Program-made: the position numbers and the translations under genes
In this document: positions 1-6,364 of the stretch, one piece after another
Position numbering within the stretch: the first letter of the stretch is position 1
How the letters are laid out: every line of letters begins with the position of its first letter
The notes under the pieces: generated by a model
What the model saw: only the letters and a program-made list of their open reading frames with translations
Databases searched by the model: none
What the model was told of the DNA's origin: nothing
NCBI GenBank assembly: GCA_027031685.1
Contig: JALVPS010000433.1
Location: 1 to 9,522, forward strand
Origin: Gammaproteobacteria bacterium
GTDB lineage: Bacteria; Pseudomonadota; Gammaproteobacteria; UWMA-0217
Reading direction: 5' to 3'
DNA length: 9,522 nucleotides

Positions 1-1014
1 CGCCTGCTGGCCGGCCTGCTGGCCGGGCAGCGCTTCGACTCGGTGCTCACCGGTGACGCCTCCCTCAGCCGCCGTCCCATGCGGCGCGTCACCGAGCCCC
101 TGGGGCGCATGGGCGCGCGCATCGACACCAGCCCGGAGGGCACGTCGCCGCTGCGCATCCACGGCGGCCAGCGCCTGCACGGCATCGAGTACCCGCTGCC
201 GGTGGCCAGCGCGCAGGTCAAGTCCAGCCTACTGCTGGCCGGCCTGTACGCCGAGGGCGAGACCTGCGTCACCGAGCCGGCCCCCACCCGCGACCACACC
301 GAGCGCATGCTGCGCGGCTTCGGCTACACGGTGCACAGCGCCGGGCGGCGCATCTGCCTGCAGGGGGGCGGCGAGCTGACCGCCACCGACATCGACGTGC
401 CGGCCGACATCTCCTCGGCGGCCTTCTTCCTGGTGGGGGCCAGCATCGCCCCCGGCTCGGAACTGCTGCTGCGCCACGTGGGCGTCAATCCCACCCGCAC
501 CGGGGTGATCGACATCCTGCGCCTGATGGGCGCCGACATCCGCCTGGAGAACGAGCGCGAGGCCGGCGGCGAGCCGGTGGCCGACCTGGTGGTGCGCCAC
601 GCCGGGCTGCGCGGCATCGACATCCCGCCCGAGCTGGTGCCGCTGGCCATCGACGAGTTCCCGGCCCTGTTCATCGCCGCCGCCTGCGCCAGCGGCGAGA
701 CGCGCCTGACCGGGGCCGCCGAGCTGCGCGTCAAGGAGAGCGACCGCATCCAGGTCATGGCCGACGGGCTGCGTGCCTGCGGCATCGGGGCCGAGCCCAC
801 GCCGGACGGCATCGTCATCCAGGGCGGGCGGCTGCGCGGCGGCGAGGTGCACAGCCACGGCGACCACCGCATCGCCATGAGCTTCGCCATGGCCGCCCTG
901 GCCAGCGACGGTCCCATTGTCATCCACGACTGCCGCAACGTGGACACTTCCTTCCCCGGCTTCGTCGACCTGGCGCGCCGGGCCGGCCTGCAGGTGGCGG
1001 CCCATGCCGGCTGA
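1..1014 (+). CDS. aroA: 3-phosphoshikimate 1-carboxyvinyltransferase (EPSP synthase), 5' end missing
   Basis: Joins phosphoenolpyruvate to shikimate-3-phosphate, the sixth step of the shikimate pathway, in the cytoplasm. The reading frame is open from base 1, so the gene begins outside the window; 337 codons remain of a family that is usually 430-450, so about 100 N-terminal residues are absent. Visible motifs are GDASLSRRPM (start of the fragment), SAQVK (208-222), NPTR (487-498), the catalytic-type Asp in AIDEFP (652-654), RVKESDR (727-747) and HGDHRIAMS (856-882). SAQxK and NxTR, with the GDASL form, place it with the class II (Bacillus/Agrobacterium CP4-like) enzymes rather than the E. 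coli type. An in-frame GTG at 43 is internal, because homology continues before it. The gene overlaps cmk by 11 bp, implying co-transcription. In Pseudomonas the matching gene is fused to tyrA; whether that is so here lies off the left edge. Confidence 0.96.
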   Translation, partial: RLLAGLLAGQRFDSVLTGDASLSRRPMRRVTEPLGRMGARIDTSPEGTSPLRIHGGQRLHGIEYPLPVASAQVKSSLLLAGLYAEGETCVTEPAPTRDHTERMLRGFGYTVHSAGRRICLQGGGELTATDIDVPADISSAAFFLVGASIAPGSELLLRHVGVNPTRTGVIDILRLMGADIRLENEREAGGEPVADLVVRHAGLRGIDIPPELVPLAIDEFPALFIAAACASGETRLTGAAELRVKESDRIQVMADGLRACGIGAEPTPDGIVIQGGRLRGGEVHSHGDHRIAMSFAMAALASDGPIVIHDCRNVDTSFPGFVDLARRAGLQVAAHAG

Positions 1015-1696
1015 GCGGGCGCCGGTCATCACCGTGGACGGGCCCAGCGGCTCGGGCAAGGGCACCATCAGCCGCCTGCTGGCCCGCGAGCTGGGCTGGC
1101 ACTGGCTGGACTCGGGCGCCCTGTACCGCCTGCTGGCGCTGGCCGCCCGGCGTCACGGCGTGGCCCTGGACGACGCCGGGACCCTGGCCGACCTGGCGCG
1201 CCGCCTGGACGTACGCTTCGCGGATGACGGCGGTGGCGAGCCGCGCGTGCTGCTGGAAGGGGAGGACGTGACGCGCGAGCTGCGCACCGAGCAGACCGGC
1301 GCCGCCGCCTCGCGCGTGGCGGCCCTGCCGGCGGTGCGCGAGGCCCTGCTGGACCGGCAGCGCGCCTTCCGCCGCCCGCCTGGCCTGGTGGCCGACGGGC
1401 GCGACATGGGCACCGTCGTGTTTCCGGACGCCGAACTCAAGATATTCCTCACCGCCAGCGCCGAGGAGCGCGCGCGCAGGCGTCATAAGCAGTTGAAGGA
1501 GCAAGGGTTTGAGGCTAGTATGGACGCCCTTTTTCGCGACATCCTGGCACGCGACGAGCGCGATGCCCGGCGCGCCGTCTCGCCCCTGCGGCCGGCGGCG
1601 GACGCGGTGGTCATCGACGCCTCGGACCTGTCCATTGACGAGGTGATGGCGCGGGTGCGGGCCCTGGTGCGCGAGAGGGGATTGCACGGGGACTGA
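1004..1696 (+). CDS. cmk: Cytidylate kinase (CMP/dCMP kinase)
   Basis: Phosphorylates CMP and dCMP with ATP, recycling pyrimidine nucleotides in the cytoplasm. The protein has 230 residues, close to the 227 of E. coli Cmk. It shows a P-loop GPSGSGKGT (residues 13-21), the nucleotide-binding DSGALYR (36-42), GEDVT (86-90), and DGRDMGTVVFPDA (131-143), the family hallmark, followed by an arginine-rich LID segment (156-160). The ATG at 1004 was chosen over upstream in-frame starts because homology begins at APVITVDGPSG and AGGTGG (992-997) sits 6 bases before it. It overlaps the end of aroA by 11 bp, suggesting translational coupling. Codons around residues 160-177 are unusually AT-rich (TTG, CAA, TTT, GCT, AGT, CTT) and carry a promoter-like element, listed separately. 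Confidence 0.97.
   Translation: MPAERAPVITVDGPSGSGKGTISRLLARELGWHWLDSGALYRLLALAARRHGVALDDAGTLADLARRLDVRFADDGGGEPRVLLEGEDVTRELRTEQTGAAASRVAALPAVREALLDRQRAFRRPPGLVADGRDMGTVVFPDAELKIFLTASAEERARRRHKQLKEQGFEASMDALFRDILARDERDARRAVSPLRPAADAVVIDASDLSIDEVMARVRALVRERGLHGD
1493..1521 (+). promoter_or_regulatory. Candidate sigma70-type promoter inside cmk, reading toward rpsA
   Basis: TTGAAG at 1493-1498 (4 of 6 match to TTGACA) and TAGTAT at 1516-1521 (4 of 6 match to TATAAT) are separated by exactly 17 bases. The patch is clearly more AT-rich than the surrounding gene. A start near 1528 would give a leader of about 320 bases before rpsA. E. coli rpsA is known to have promoters lying upstream within the cmk region, which makes the location plausible. 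This is prediction only. Confidence 0.45.
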
Positions 1697-1849
1697 GCGA
1701 ACGGGCGGGCGCTGCCACATCGCCCCTTCGATTTCCGGCCCTTTCAATAGGTGGCAGGCGACCCCATATAGCCTGCCGATGTTCAACATCTACTCCAAGG
1801 TTCGGGCGCCAGGGGCGTTCGCGCCGGTTTTTCAAGGTTCAACCCATAC
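1697..1849 (+). promoter_or_regulatory. rpsA leader with inverted repeats and weak ribosome-binding site
   Basis: This 153-base gap holds a perfect 7-bp inverted repeat GGCAGGC/GCCTGCC (1753-1759 and 1771-1777, 11-base loop). Immediately after it is a 13-base palindrome GATGTTCAACATC (1778-1790). A GC hairpin follows, drawn either as GGCG-TTCG-CGCC (1814-1825) or GGCGC/GCGCC (1805-1809, 1821-1825), with five T at 1828-1832. The only Shine-Dalgarno-like tract is AAGG at 1834-1837, 12 bases before the ATG, which is weak and far. E. coli rpsA also lacks a canonical site and is initiated and autoregulated by S1 through a folded leader, so a similar role is inferred. A poor promoter-like pair (TTTCAA 1742, CATATA 1765, 17-base spacer) is also present. 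Confidence 0.4.
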
Positions 1850-3541
1850 ATGTCTGAAAATTTCGCACAACTTTTCGAAGAGAGTCTGGCTTATACCCAG
1901 ATGAAGCCCGGCACCATCATCAACGCGACGGTCATCGACGTGACCCCCGACGTGGTGGTCGTCAGCGCCGGGCTGAAGTCCGAGGGGGTGATCCCCATCG
2001 AACAGTTCTATGGCCCCGACGGCGAGCTGGAAGTCAAGGTCGGCGACGTCGTGGAGGTCACGCTCGATTCCGTCGAGGACGGGATGGGCGAAACCCGCCT
2101 GTCGCGCGAGAAGGCCAAGCGCGCCAAGGCGTGGAAGAAGCTTGAGGAGGCCTTCGAGAACGACGAGATCGTCAAGGGCGTCATCACCGGCAAGGTGAAG
2201 GGCGGCTTCACGGTGGAGGTGGAGGGCATCCGCGCCTTCCTGCCCGGCTCGCTGGTGGACGTGCGCCCGGTGCGCGACACCGCCTATCTCGAGGGCAAGG
2301 AGCTGGAGTTCAAGCTCATCAAGCTGGATCCCTCGCGCAACAACGTGGTCGTGTCGCGCCGCGCGGTGGTGGAGAAGGAGTACAGCGCCGAGCGCGAGGC
2401 CCTGCTGAAGAACCTGCAGGAAGGGCAGGTCATCAAGGGCATCGTCAAGAACCTCACCGACTACGGCGCCTTCCTGGACCTGGGCGGCATCGACGGCCTG
2501 CTGCACATCACCGACATGGCCTGGCGGCGCGTCAAGCACCCCTCCGAGGTGGTGGAGATCGGCCAGGAGATCGAGGTCAAGGTGCTCAAGTTCGACCGCG
2601 AGCGCAACCGCGTCTCGCTGGGCCTGAAGCAGCTGGGCGACGACCCGTGGGTGGACATCACCCGCCGCTACCCGGAAGGCACGCGCCTGTTCGGCAAGGT
2701 CACCAACATCACCGACTACGGCTGCTTCGTGGAGATCGAGGAGGGCGTGGAAGGTCTGGTGCACGTGTCCGAGATGGACTGGACCAACAAGAACGTCAAC
2801 CCCAACAAGGTGGTACACCTGGGTCAGGAGGTGGAGGTGATGATCCTCGACATCGACGAGGAGCGCCGCCGCATCTCCCTGGGCATGAAACAGTGCCAGC
2901 CCAACCCGTGGGAAGACTTCGCCGCCAACTACAAGAAGGGCGACCACGTGCGCGGCACCATCAAGTCGATCACCGACTTCGGCATCTTCGTGGGCCTGGA
3001 GGGCGGCATCGACGGGCTGGTGCACCTGTCCGACATCTCCTGGAACATGCCCGGCGAGGAGGCCGTGCGCAACTACAAGAAGGGCGACGAGATCGAGACC
3101 GTCGTGTTGGCGGTGGATCCCGAGCGGGAGCGCATCTCGCTGGGCATCAAGCAGCTCGACAAGGACCCCTTCTCGCAGTTTATGGCCGAGCACCCCAAGG
3201 GCAGCATCGTCAAGGGCGTGGTCAAGGAGGTCGAGCCGCGGGCCGCGGTGGTCGAGCTGGCCGATTCGGTGGAGGGCATCCTGCGTGCCTCCGAGCTGTC
3301 GCGTGACCGGGTGGAGGATGCCACCACCGTATTGAAGGTGGGCGACGAGGTGGAGGCCAAGTTCATCGGCGTCGACCGCAAGTCGCGGCAGGTCATGCTG
3401 TCCATCAAGGCCAAGGACATGGACGAGGAGAAGCGGGTGATGGCCGACTACAAGAACCAGACGGTGGCGGCCAACCCCATGCAGGAGGCCCTGCAGAGCC
3501 TCAAGTCCAAGATGGGCGCCTCGTCCGGATCCGAGGACTGA
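1850..3541 (+). CDS. rpsA: 30S ribosomal protein S1
   Basis: Binds mRNA on the small ribosomal subunit and enables initiation on structured or weak ribosome-binding sites. The product has 563 residues (E. coli 557) and six S1/OB-fold repeats. The two ribosome-binding, more divergent repeats lie at about 20-88 and 104-172. The four RNA-binding repeats lie at about 192-260, 277-347, 364-434 and 451-520. Repeats 3-5 show the repeated pattern ITDYG-F/C-F, G-(I/V)-x-GL-(L/V)-H, and RISLG(M/L/I)KQ. Repeat 6 is diverged (REVEP-like start, SIKAKD end), as in other S1 proteins. The ATG at 1850 begins MSENFAQLFEESL, the standard proteobacterial N terminus. The gene is preceded by a structured leader and followed at once by an intrinsic terminator, so S1 can be made from a largely self-contained transcript despite the ihfB gene behind it. 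Confidence 0.98.
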   Translation: MSENFAQLFEESLAYTQMKPGTIINATVIDVTPDVVVVSAGLKSEGVIPIEQFYGPDGELEVKVGDVVEVTLDSVEDGMGETRLSREKAKRAKAWKKLEEAFENDEIVKGVITGKVKGGFTVEVEGIRAFLPGSLVDVRPVRDTAYLEGKELEFKLIKLDPSRNNVVVSRRAVVEKEYSAEREALLKNLQEGQVIKGIVKNLTDYGAFLDLGGIDGLLHITDMAWRRVKHPSEVVEIGQEIEVKVLKFDRERNRVSLGLKQLGDDPWVDITRRYPEGTRLFGKVTNITDYGCFVEIEEGVEGLVHVSEMDWTNKNVNPNKVVHLGQEVEVMILDIDEERRRISLGMKQCQPNPWEDFAANYKKGDHVRGTIKSITDFGIFVGLEGGIDGLVHLSDISWNMPGEEAVRNYKKGDEIETVVLAVDPERERISLGIKQLDKDPFSQFMAEHPKGSIVKGVVKEVEPRAAVVELADSVEGILRASELSRDRVEDATTVLKVGDEVEAKFIGVDRKSRQVMLSIKAKDMDEEKRVMADYKNQTVAANPMQEALQSLKSKMGASSGSED

Positions 3542-3560
3542 TCCGGGCACGTGCCTGGCC

Positions 3561-3597
3561 ACGGGCCCGGGCAGGTGCCGGGCCCGTTCCGTTTTTT
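3561..3597 (+). terminator. Intrinsic terminator after rpsA
   Basis: A perfect 10-bp GC-rich stem, ACGGGCCCGG (3561-3570) with CCGGGCCCGT (3578-3587), closes a 7-base loop. After a 4-base spacer comes a run of six T (3592-3597). It lies 20 bases after the rpsA stop. The spacer before the T-run may lower its efficiency and allow some read-through into ihfB. A 10-bp perfect palindrome GGCACGTGCC (3546-3555) sits just before it. Confidence 0.8.
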
Positions 3598-3652
3598 CGC
3601 CGGTGGCCCGTGGGCGGCCGGCATTGTCCCGCAGGGAAAAGCAGAAGGGGAG

Positions 3653-3955
3653 ATGACCAAATCCGATCTCATCGATGCGCTGGCCAGAAAGCAGACCCAT
3701 CTCCACCCCAAGGATGTGGAGCTGTCCGTGAAGATCATCCTCGAGGAGATGAGCCGCGCGCTGGCCTCCGGCGAGCGCATCGAGATCCGCGGCTTTGGCA
3801 GCTTCTCCCTGCACTACCGCCCACCCCGCAAGGGGCGCAATCCCAAGACGGGCGAGACCGTCCAGCTGGACGGCAAGTACGTGCCGCACTTCAAGCCGGG
3901 CAAGCTGCTGCGCGAGCGTGTCATGGCCACCGTCGGTCAGCCCATCAAGGACTGA
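3653..3955 (+). CDS. ihfB: Integration host factor subunit beta
   Basis: DNA-bending nucleoid protein that pairs with IHF-alpha (encoded elsewhere) and acts in transcription, replication and recombination. The 100-residue product (E. coli 94) belongs to the DNABII/HU family. It begins MTKSDLIDALA, then carries the beta-specific IEIRGFGSFSLHYR (43-56), the DNA-intercalating Pro64 within GRNPKTG (61-67) and YVPHFKPGK near the end. The ATG at 3653 was chosen over upstream alternative starts because homology begins there and a purine-rich AGAAGGGG precedes it. Its place after rpsA is the common proteobacterial order. The terminator in between suggests read-through or a separate promoter; I see no convincing promoter in 3598-3652. 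In E. coli, ihfB has its own promoter inside rpsA, which would also be possible here. Confidence 0.97.
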   Translation: MTKSDLIDALARKQTHLHPKDVELSVKIILEEMSRALASGERIEIRGFGSFSLHYRPPRKGRNPKTGETVQLDGKYVPHFKPGKLLRERVMATVGQPIKD

Positions 3956-4024
3956 TCCTTCGCGTGGACACGGGGCACGGTGCCGTTCCACAATCTCCTC
4001 CCCGCACCGTTTCCGGGTGATTTC
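3956..4024 (+). other. ihfB-lapA gap with inverted repeat
   Basis: The 69-base gap contains GGCAC-G-GTGCC (3974-3984), a 5-bp stem too short in loop and lacking a T-run to be an intrinsic terminator. GGGTGA (4015-4020) lies 4 bases before the lapA ATG and is the likely ribosome-binding site. No promoter is recognisable. Confidence 0.35.
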
Positions 4025-4315
4025 ATGAAGGTTCTCTTCTACCTCGTCTTCCTCCTGGTCATGGCCACGCTGGTCATCGTGTTCACCGCCCTCAATCCGC
4101 AGGCCGTGACCATCGACCTGTCCGTGCACCGCTTCACTCTGCCGCTGTCCGTGATCATCATCCTGAGCGTGTTCTTCGGCGTGCTGCTGGGGCAGCTGTT
4201 CCAGCTGCCCGGGGCGCTGGGCCGGCGGCGGCACATCGGCCGCCTGCGCCGCCAGCTGGCGCAGGCGGAGGAGGAACTGTCCCGGCTGCGCAAGCTGCCG
4301 GTGCGGGAAGACTGA
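4025..4315 (+). CDS. lapA: Lipopolysaccharide assembly protein A (DUF1049 membrane protein)
   Basis: Small inner-membrane protein of 96 residues, the counterpart of E. coli YciS/LapA. It has two hydrophobic segments, roughly residues 2-24 and 41-63, followed by a short basic turn (GRRRHIGRLRR) and a charged heptad-like tail (about 74-91) that probably faces the cytoplasm and forms a coiled coil. ALNPQAVTIDL between the helices is typical of the DUF1049 family. The ATG at 4025 was chosen over an upstream in-frame ATG at 3980, since it places the first membrane segment at the N terminus and has GGGTGA at good spacing. It lies 2 bp before lapB, an adjacency conserved from E. coli; LapA is known to work with LapB in controlling LpxC turnover and lipopolysaccharide export. 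Confidence 0.93.
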   Translation: MKVLFYLVFLLVMATLVIVFTALNPQAVTIDLSVHRFTLPLSVIIILSVFFGVLLGQLFQLPGALGRRRHIGRLRRQLAQAEEELSRLRKLPVRED

Positions 4316-4317
4316 GC

Positions 4318-5520
4318 ATGGAAGGGCTGTTCTGGTTGCTGCTGCCGGTGGCCGCCGCTTCCGGCTGGCTGTCGGCCCGCTACACGGCGCGCCGCAACGG
4401 CAGTGCCGCCGCGCCGGACTGCGACCGGCCGGAGCGCATCAACCGCCACTGCATCCAGGGCCTCAACTACCTGCTCAGCGAGCAGTCGGACAAGGCCATC
4501 CAGCACTTCGTGGAGCTGGTGGACGTGGACGAGGACACCGCCGAGACCCACCTGGTGCTGGGCAGCCTGTTTCGCCGCCGTGGCGAGGTGGACCGCGCCA
4601 TCCGTATCCACCAGAACATCATCGCCCGACCCAACCTGTCGGCGCAGCAGAAGGCCAACGCCCTGCTGCAGCTGGGCATCGACTACTTCAAGGCCGGCCT
4701 GTTCGACCGGGCCGAGAACATCTTCCATCAGCTGGTCGCCTCCGGCGCCCACTCCGACAAGGTGTACCGCTACCTGCGCGATCTGTACGAGCGGGAGAAG
4801 GAATGGGAACAGGCCATCGCCATGGCCGAACGCTACGGCAAGGCCAGCGGCGAGCCGCAGGCCACGCGCATTGCCCACTACTGGTGCGAGCTGGTGGAGC
4901 AGAGCGTGCGCCGGCGGCGCATCAACGAGGCCCAGGAGCGCCTGCGGTGCGCGCTGCAGACCGATCCGGACTGTGTGCGTGCCTACATCCAGCGCGGCGA
5001 CATTCAGGTGGCCCTGGGCAACGCGAAAGAAGCCATCAAGAGCTTCCGCCAGGCGCTGGAGAAGGACCGCCACTTCTCGCCGGTGGTGCTCAAGCGGTTG
5101 TACGACCTGTTCCGACGCAATGGCCAGCTGGACCGCTTCGACGCCTGGCTGCGCCGCAACACCGACTACCACAAGGACGCCGCGGCGCGCTTCTTCATGC
5201 TCAAGACGGCCGACGGCCTGCACGACGAGGCGCAGGTGGCCGAGCTGCTGCACGACGAGCTGGGCCGAGAGGAGCCCTCGCTGTACATCGTGCGCGCCTA
5301 CATGGAGAAGATGCGCGACACCACCGAGGGGGACATCCGCGAGGCCTTCGCCATGCTCATCCGCGTGCTGGACGCGCGTCTGTCCAGCTCCATGGCCTGC
5401 CATTGCACGCGCTGCGGCTTCGAGTCCAATACCCTGTTCTGGCAGTGCCCCAGCTGCCAGAACTGGGGCACCGTGCGGCCGTACCAGAATCCCCTCGAAT
5501 ACGCCTGGCTGGAGGGCTGA
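4318..5520 (+). CDS. lapB: Lipopolysaccharide assembly protein B (TPR protein with rubredoxin-like zinc domain)
   Basis: The counterpart of E. coli YciM/LapB, an essential adaptor that targets LpxC to FtsH protease and so sets lipopolysaccharide synthesis. The 400-residue product (E. coli 389) begins with a single membrane anchor (about 2-20, LFWLLLPVAAASGWLSARYT). It continues with helical TPR repeats over roughly residues 35-330, including clear units near 67-100 and 219-252. It ends with a rubredoxin-like knuckle: Cys363-x2-Cys366 and Cys377-x2-Cys380 with the family's W-x-CPxC-x2-W pattern. An extra Cys361 is present just before it. GGGAAG (4305-4310) lies 7 bases before the ATG. It is placed between lapA and pyrF exactly as in E. 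coli, which supports the call. The last codons supply the ribosome-binding site of pyrF. Confidence 0.96.
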   Translation: MEGLFWLLLPVAAASGWLSARYTARRNGSAAAPDCDRPERINRHCIQGLNYLLSEQSDKAIQHFVELVDVDEDTAETHLVLGSLFRRRGEVDRAIRIHQNIIARPNLSAQQKANALLQLGIDYFKAGLFDRAENIFHQLVASGAHSDKVYRYLRDLYEREKEWEQAIAMAERYGKASGEPQATRIAHYWCELVEQSVRRRRINEAQERLRCALQTDPDCVRAYIQRGDIQVALGNAKEAIKSFRQALEKDRHFSPVVLKRLYDLFRRNGQLDRFDAWLRRNTDYHKDAAARFFMLKTADGLHDEAQVAELLHDELGREEPSLYIVRAYMEKMRDTTEGDIREAFAMLIRVLDARLSSSMACHCTRCGFESNTLFWQCPSCQNWGTVRPYQNPLEYAWLEG

Positions 5521-5524
5521 TCCG

Positions 5525-6235
5525 GTGGCTGGCTCGCGCCTCATCGTTGCCCTTGACTTCCCCACACCGGAGGCGGCCCTGACCTTCGTACGCCGCCTGC
5601 CGCCCGGCAGTTGCCGCCTCAAGGTGGGCTTCGAACTGTTCGTGGCCGGCGGGCCCGCCCTCGTGGAGCGCCTGCAGGCACTGGGCTTTGCGGTGTTCCT
5701 CGACCTCAAGTTCCACGACATCCCCAACACGGTGGCCGCCGCCTGCCGCGCCGCCCAGGCCCTGGGCGTGTGGATGCTCAACGTCCATGCCAGCGGCGGA
5801 CGGCGCATGATGGAGGCCGCGCGTGCGGCCCTGGAGGCGGGTGGCGGACCGCGCCCGCGGCTGGTCGCGGTCACCGTGCTCACCTCCCTCGCCGGGGCCG
5901 ACCTGCGCGAGGTGGGTCTGCCCGCCGACCCGGCCGCCCAGGTGCGCCGCCTGGCCACCCTGGCGAAGGAATGTGGTCTGGATGGCGTGGTGTGCTCGGG
6001 GCGCGAGGCGGCCGGGCTGCGCGCCGCCCTGGGGCCAGACTTCCTGTTGGTCACGCCCGGCATCCGCCCGCCGGGAACCCCCACCGACGATCAGCGTCGG
6101 ACCATGCAACCCGCCGAGGCGCGGGTGGCCGGCAGCGACTATCTGGTCGTTGGTCGGCCGGTTACGCACGCTGATGCCCCGGTGGCCGTGATATCCGAGA
6201 TTCGGATCGCGTTGGGTGAGGCGCCTATCCGATAA
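5525..6235 (+). CDS. pyrF: Orotidine 5'-phosphate decarboxylase
   Basis: Removes CO2 from OMP to give UMP, the last step of de novo pyrimidine synthesis. The 236-residue protein matches the bacterial short form. It shows the substrate residues Asp11 (IVALDFP) and Lys33 (LKVGFELF), the catalytic signature DLKFHDIPNT with Asp60, Lys62 and Asp65, then NVHASGG, and the phosphate-binding ends TPGIRPPG and VVGRPVTHA. The frame is open far upstream within lapB, but homology starts at SRLIVALDFP. The start is therefore taken as GTG at 5525, with an excellent GGAGGG (5511-5516) 8 bases before it and only 4 bp after the lapB stop. The same lapA-lapB-pyrF order occurs in E. coli. UMP made here feeds UTP, the co-substrate of the downstream galU product. 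Confidence 0.96.
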   Translation: MAGSRLIVALDFPTPEAALTFVRRLPPGSCRLKVGFELFVAGGPALVERLQALGFAVFLDLKFHDIPNTVAAACRAAQALGVWMLNVHASGGRRMMEAARAALEAGGGPRPRLVAVTVLTSLAGADLREVGLPADPAAQVRRLATLAKECGLDGVVCSGREAAGLRAALGPDFLLVTPGIRPPGTPTDDQRRTMQPAEARVAGSDYLVVGRPVTHADAPVAVISEIRIALGEAPIR

Positions 6236-6364
6236 TATGCGCTCGTACCAGAGGAGGGCCGACATTTTCGCCCTTTCATTCCACTGAGGGTCGTGTATTG
6301 ACCACCGTCGGCACGCCCCTCAATCTGATGTCATCAGGAAATAATAGAGGACTTATTCAGAGAT
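6236..6364 (+). promoter_or_regulatory. pyrF-galU intergenic region, possible terminator, operator and promoter for galU
   Basis: A weak hairpin with a bulged C (AGGG-CGA at 6255-6262 with TCGCCCT at 6268-6274) followed by a few T could end the pyrF transcript. Further on, CTGATG-T-CATCAG (6325-6337) is a 13-base palindrome placed directly before AATAAT (6340-6345), a 5-of-6 match to the -10 box. No good -35 lies 16-18 bases upstream of that box. An isolated TTGACC at 6298 does not pair with a good -10. AGAGGA (6346-6351) is 13 bases from the galU ATG, a long spacing for a ribosome-binding site. Confidence 0.35.

Noticed and set aside
3974..3984. GGCAC-G-GTGCC between ihfB and lapA as a terminator
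   Set aside because: A one-base loop, short stem and no T-run make it unsuitable as an intrinsic terminator.
1832..4234. 800-codon open frame on the minus strand opposite rpsA, ihfB and lapA
   Set aside because: It mirrors highly conserved genes on the other strand, is dominated by His/Leu/Asp/Val/Gly as expected for the complement of acidic GC-rich coding DNA, and has no recognisable domain.
4403..5524. Long upstream extension of the pyrF frame across most of lapB
   Set aside because: The extension is an out-of-frame reading of the GC-rich lapB gene, full of Ser/Arg/Thr/Pro/Ala without family similarity. PyrF homology starts at 5525 with a good ribosome-binding site.
4039..6084. 681-codon open frame on the minus strand opposite lapA, lapB and pyrF
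   Set aside because: Same reason: low-complexity composition and complete overlap with three well-supported genes.
6237..6287. A 16-codon open frame (MRSYQRRADIF...) just after pyrF
   Set aside because: There is no ribosome-binding site, no run of codons suggesting an attenuator leader peptide, and this length arises easily by chance.
6325..6337. CTGATGTCATCAG as an FNR/ANR site
   Set aside because: The FNR consensus needs TTGAT and ATCAA separated by four bases. Here the half-sites are three bases apart and lack the outer T/A.
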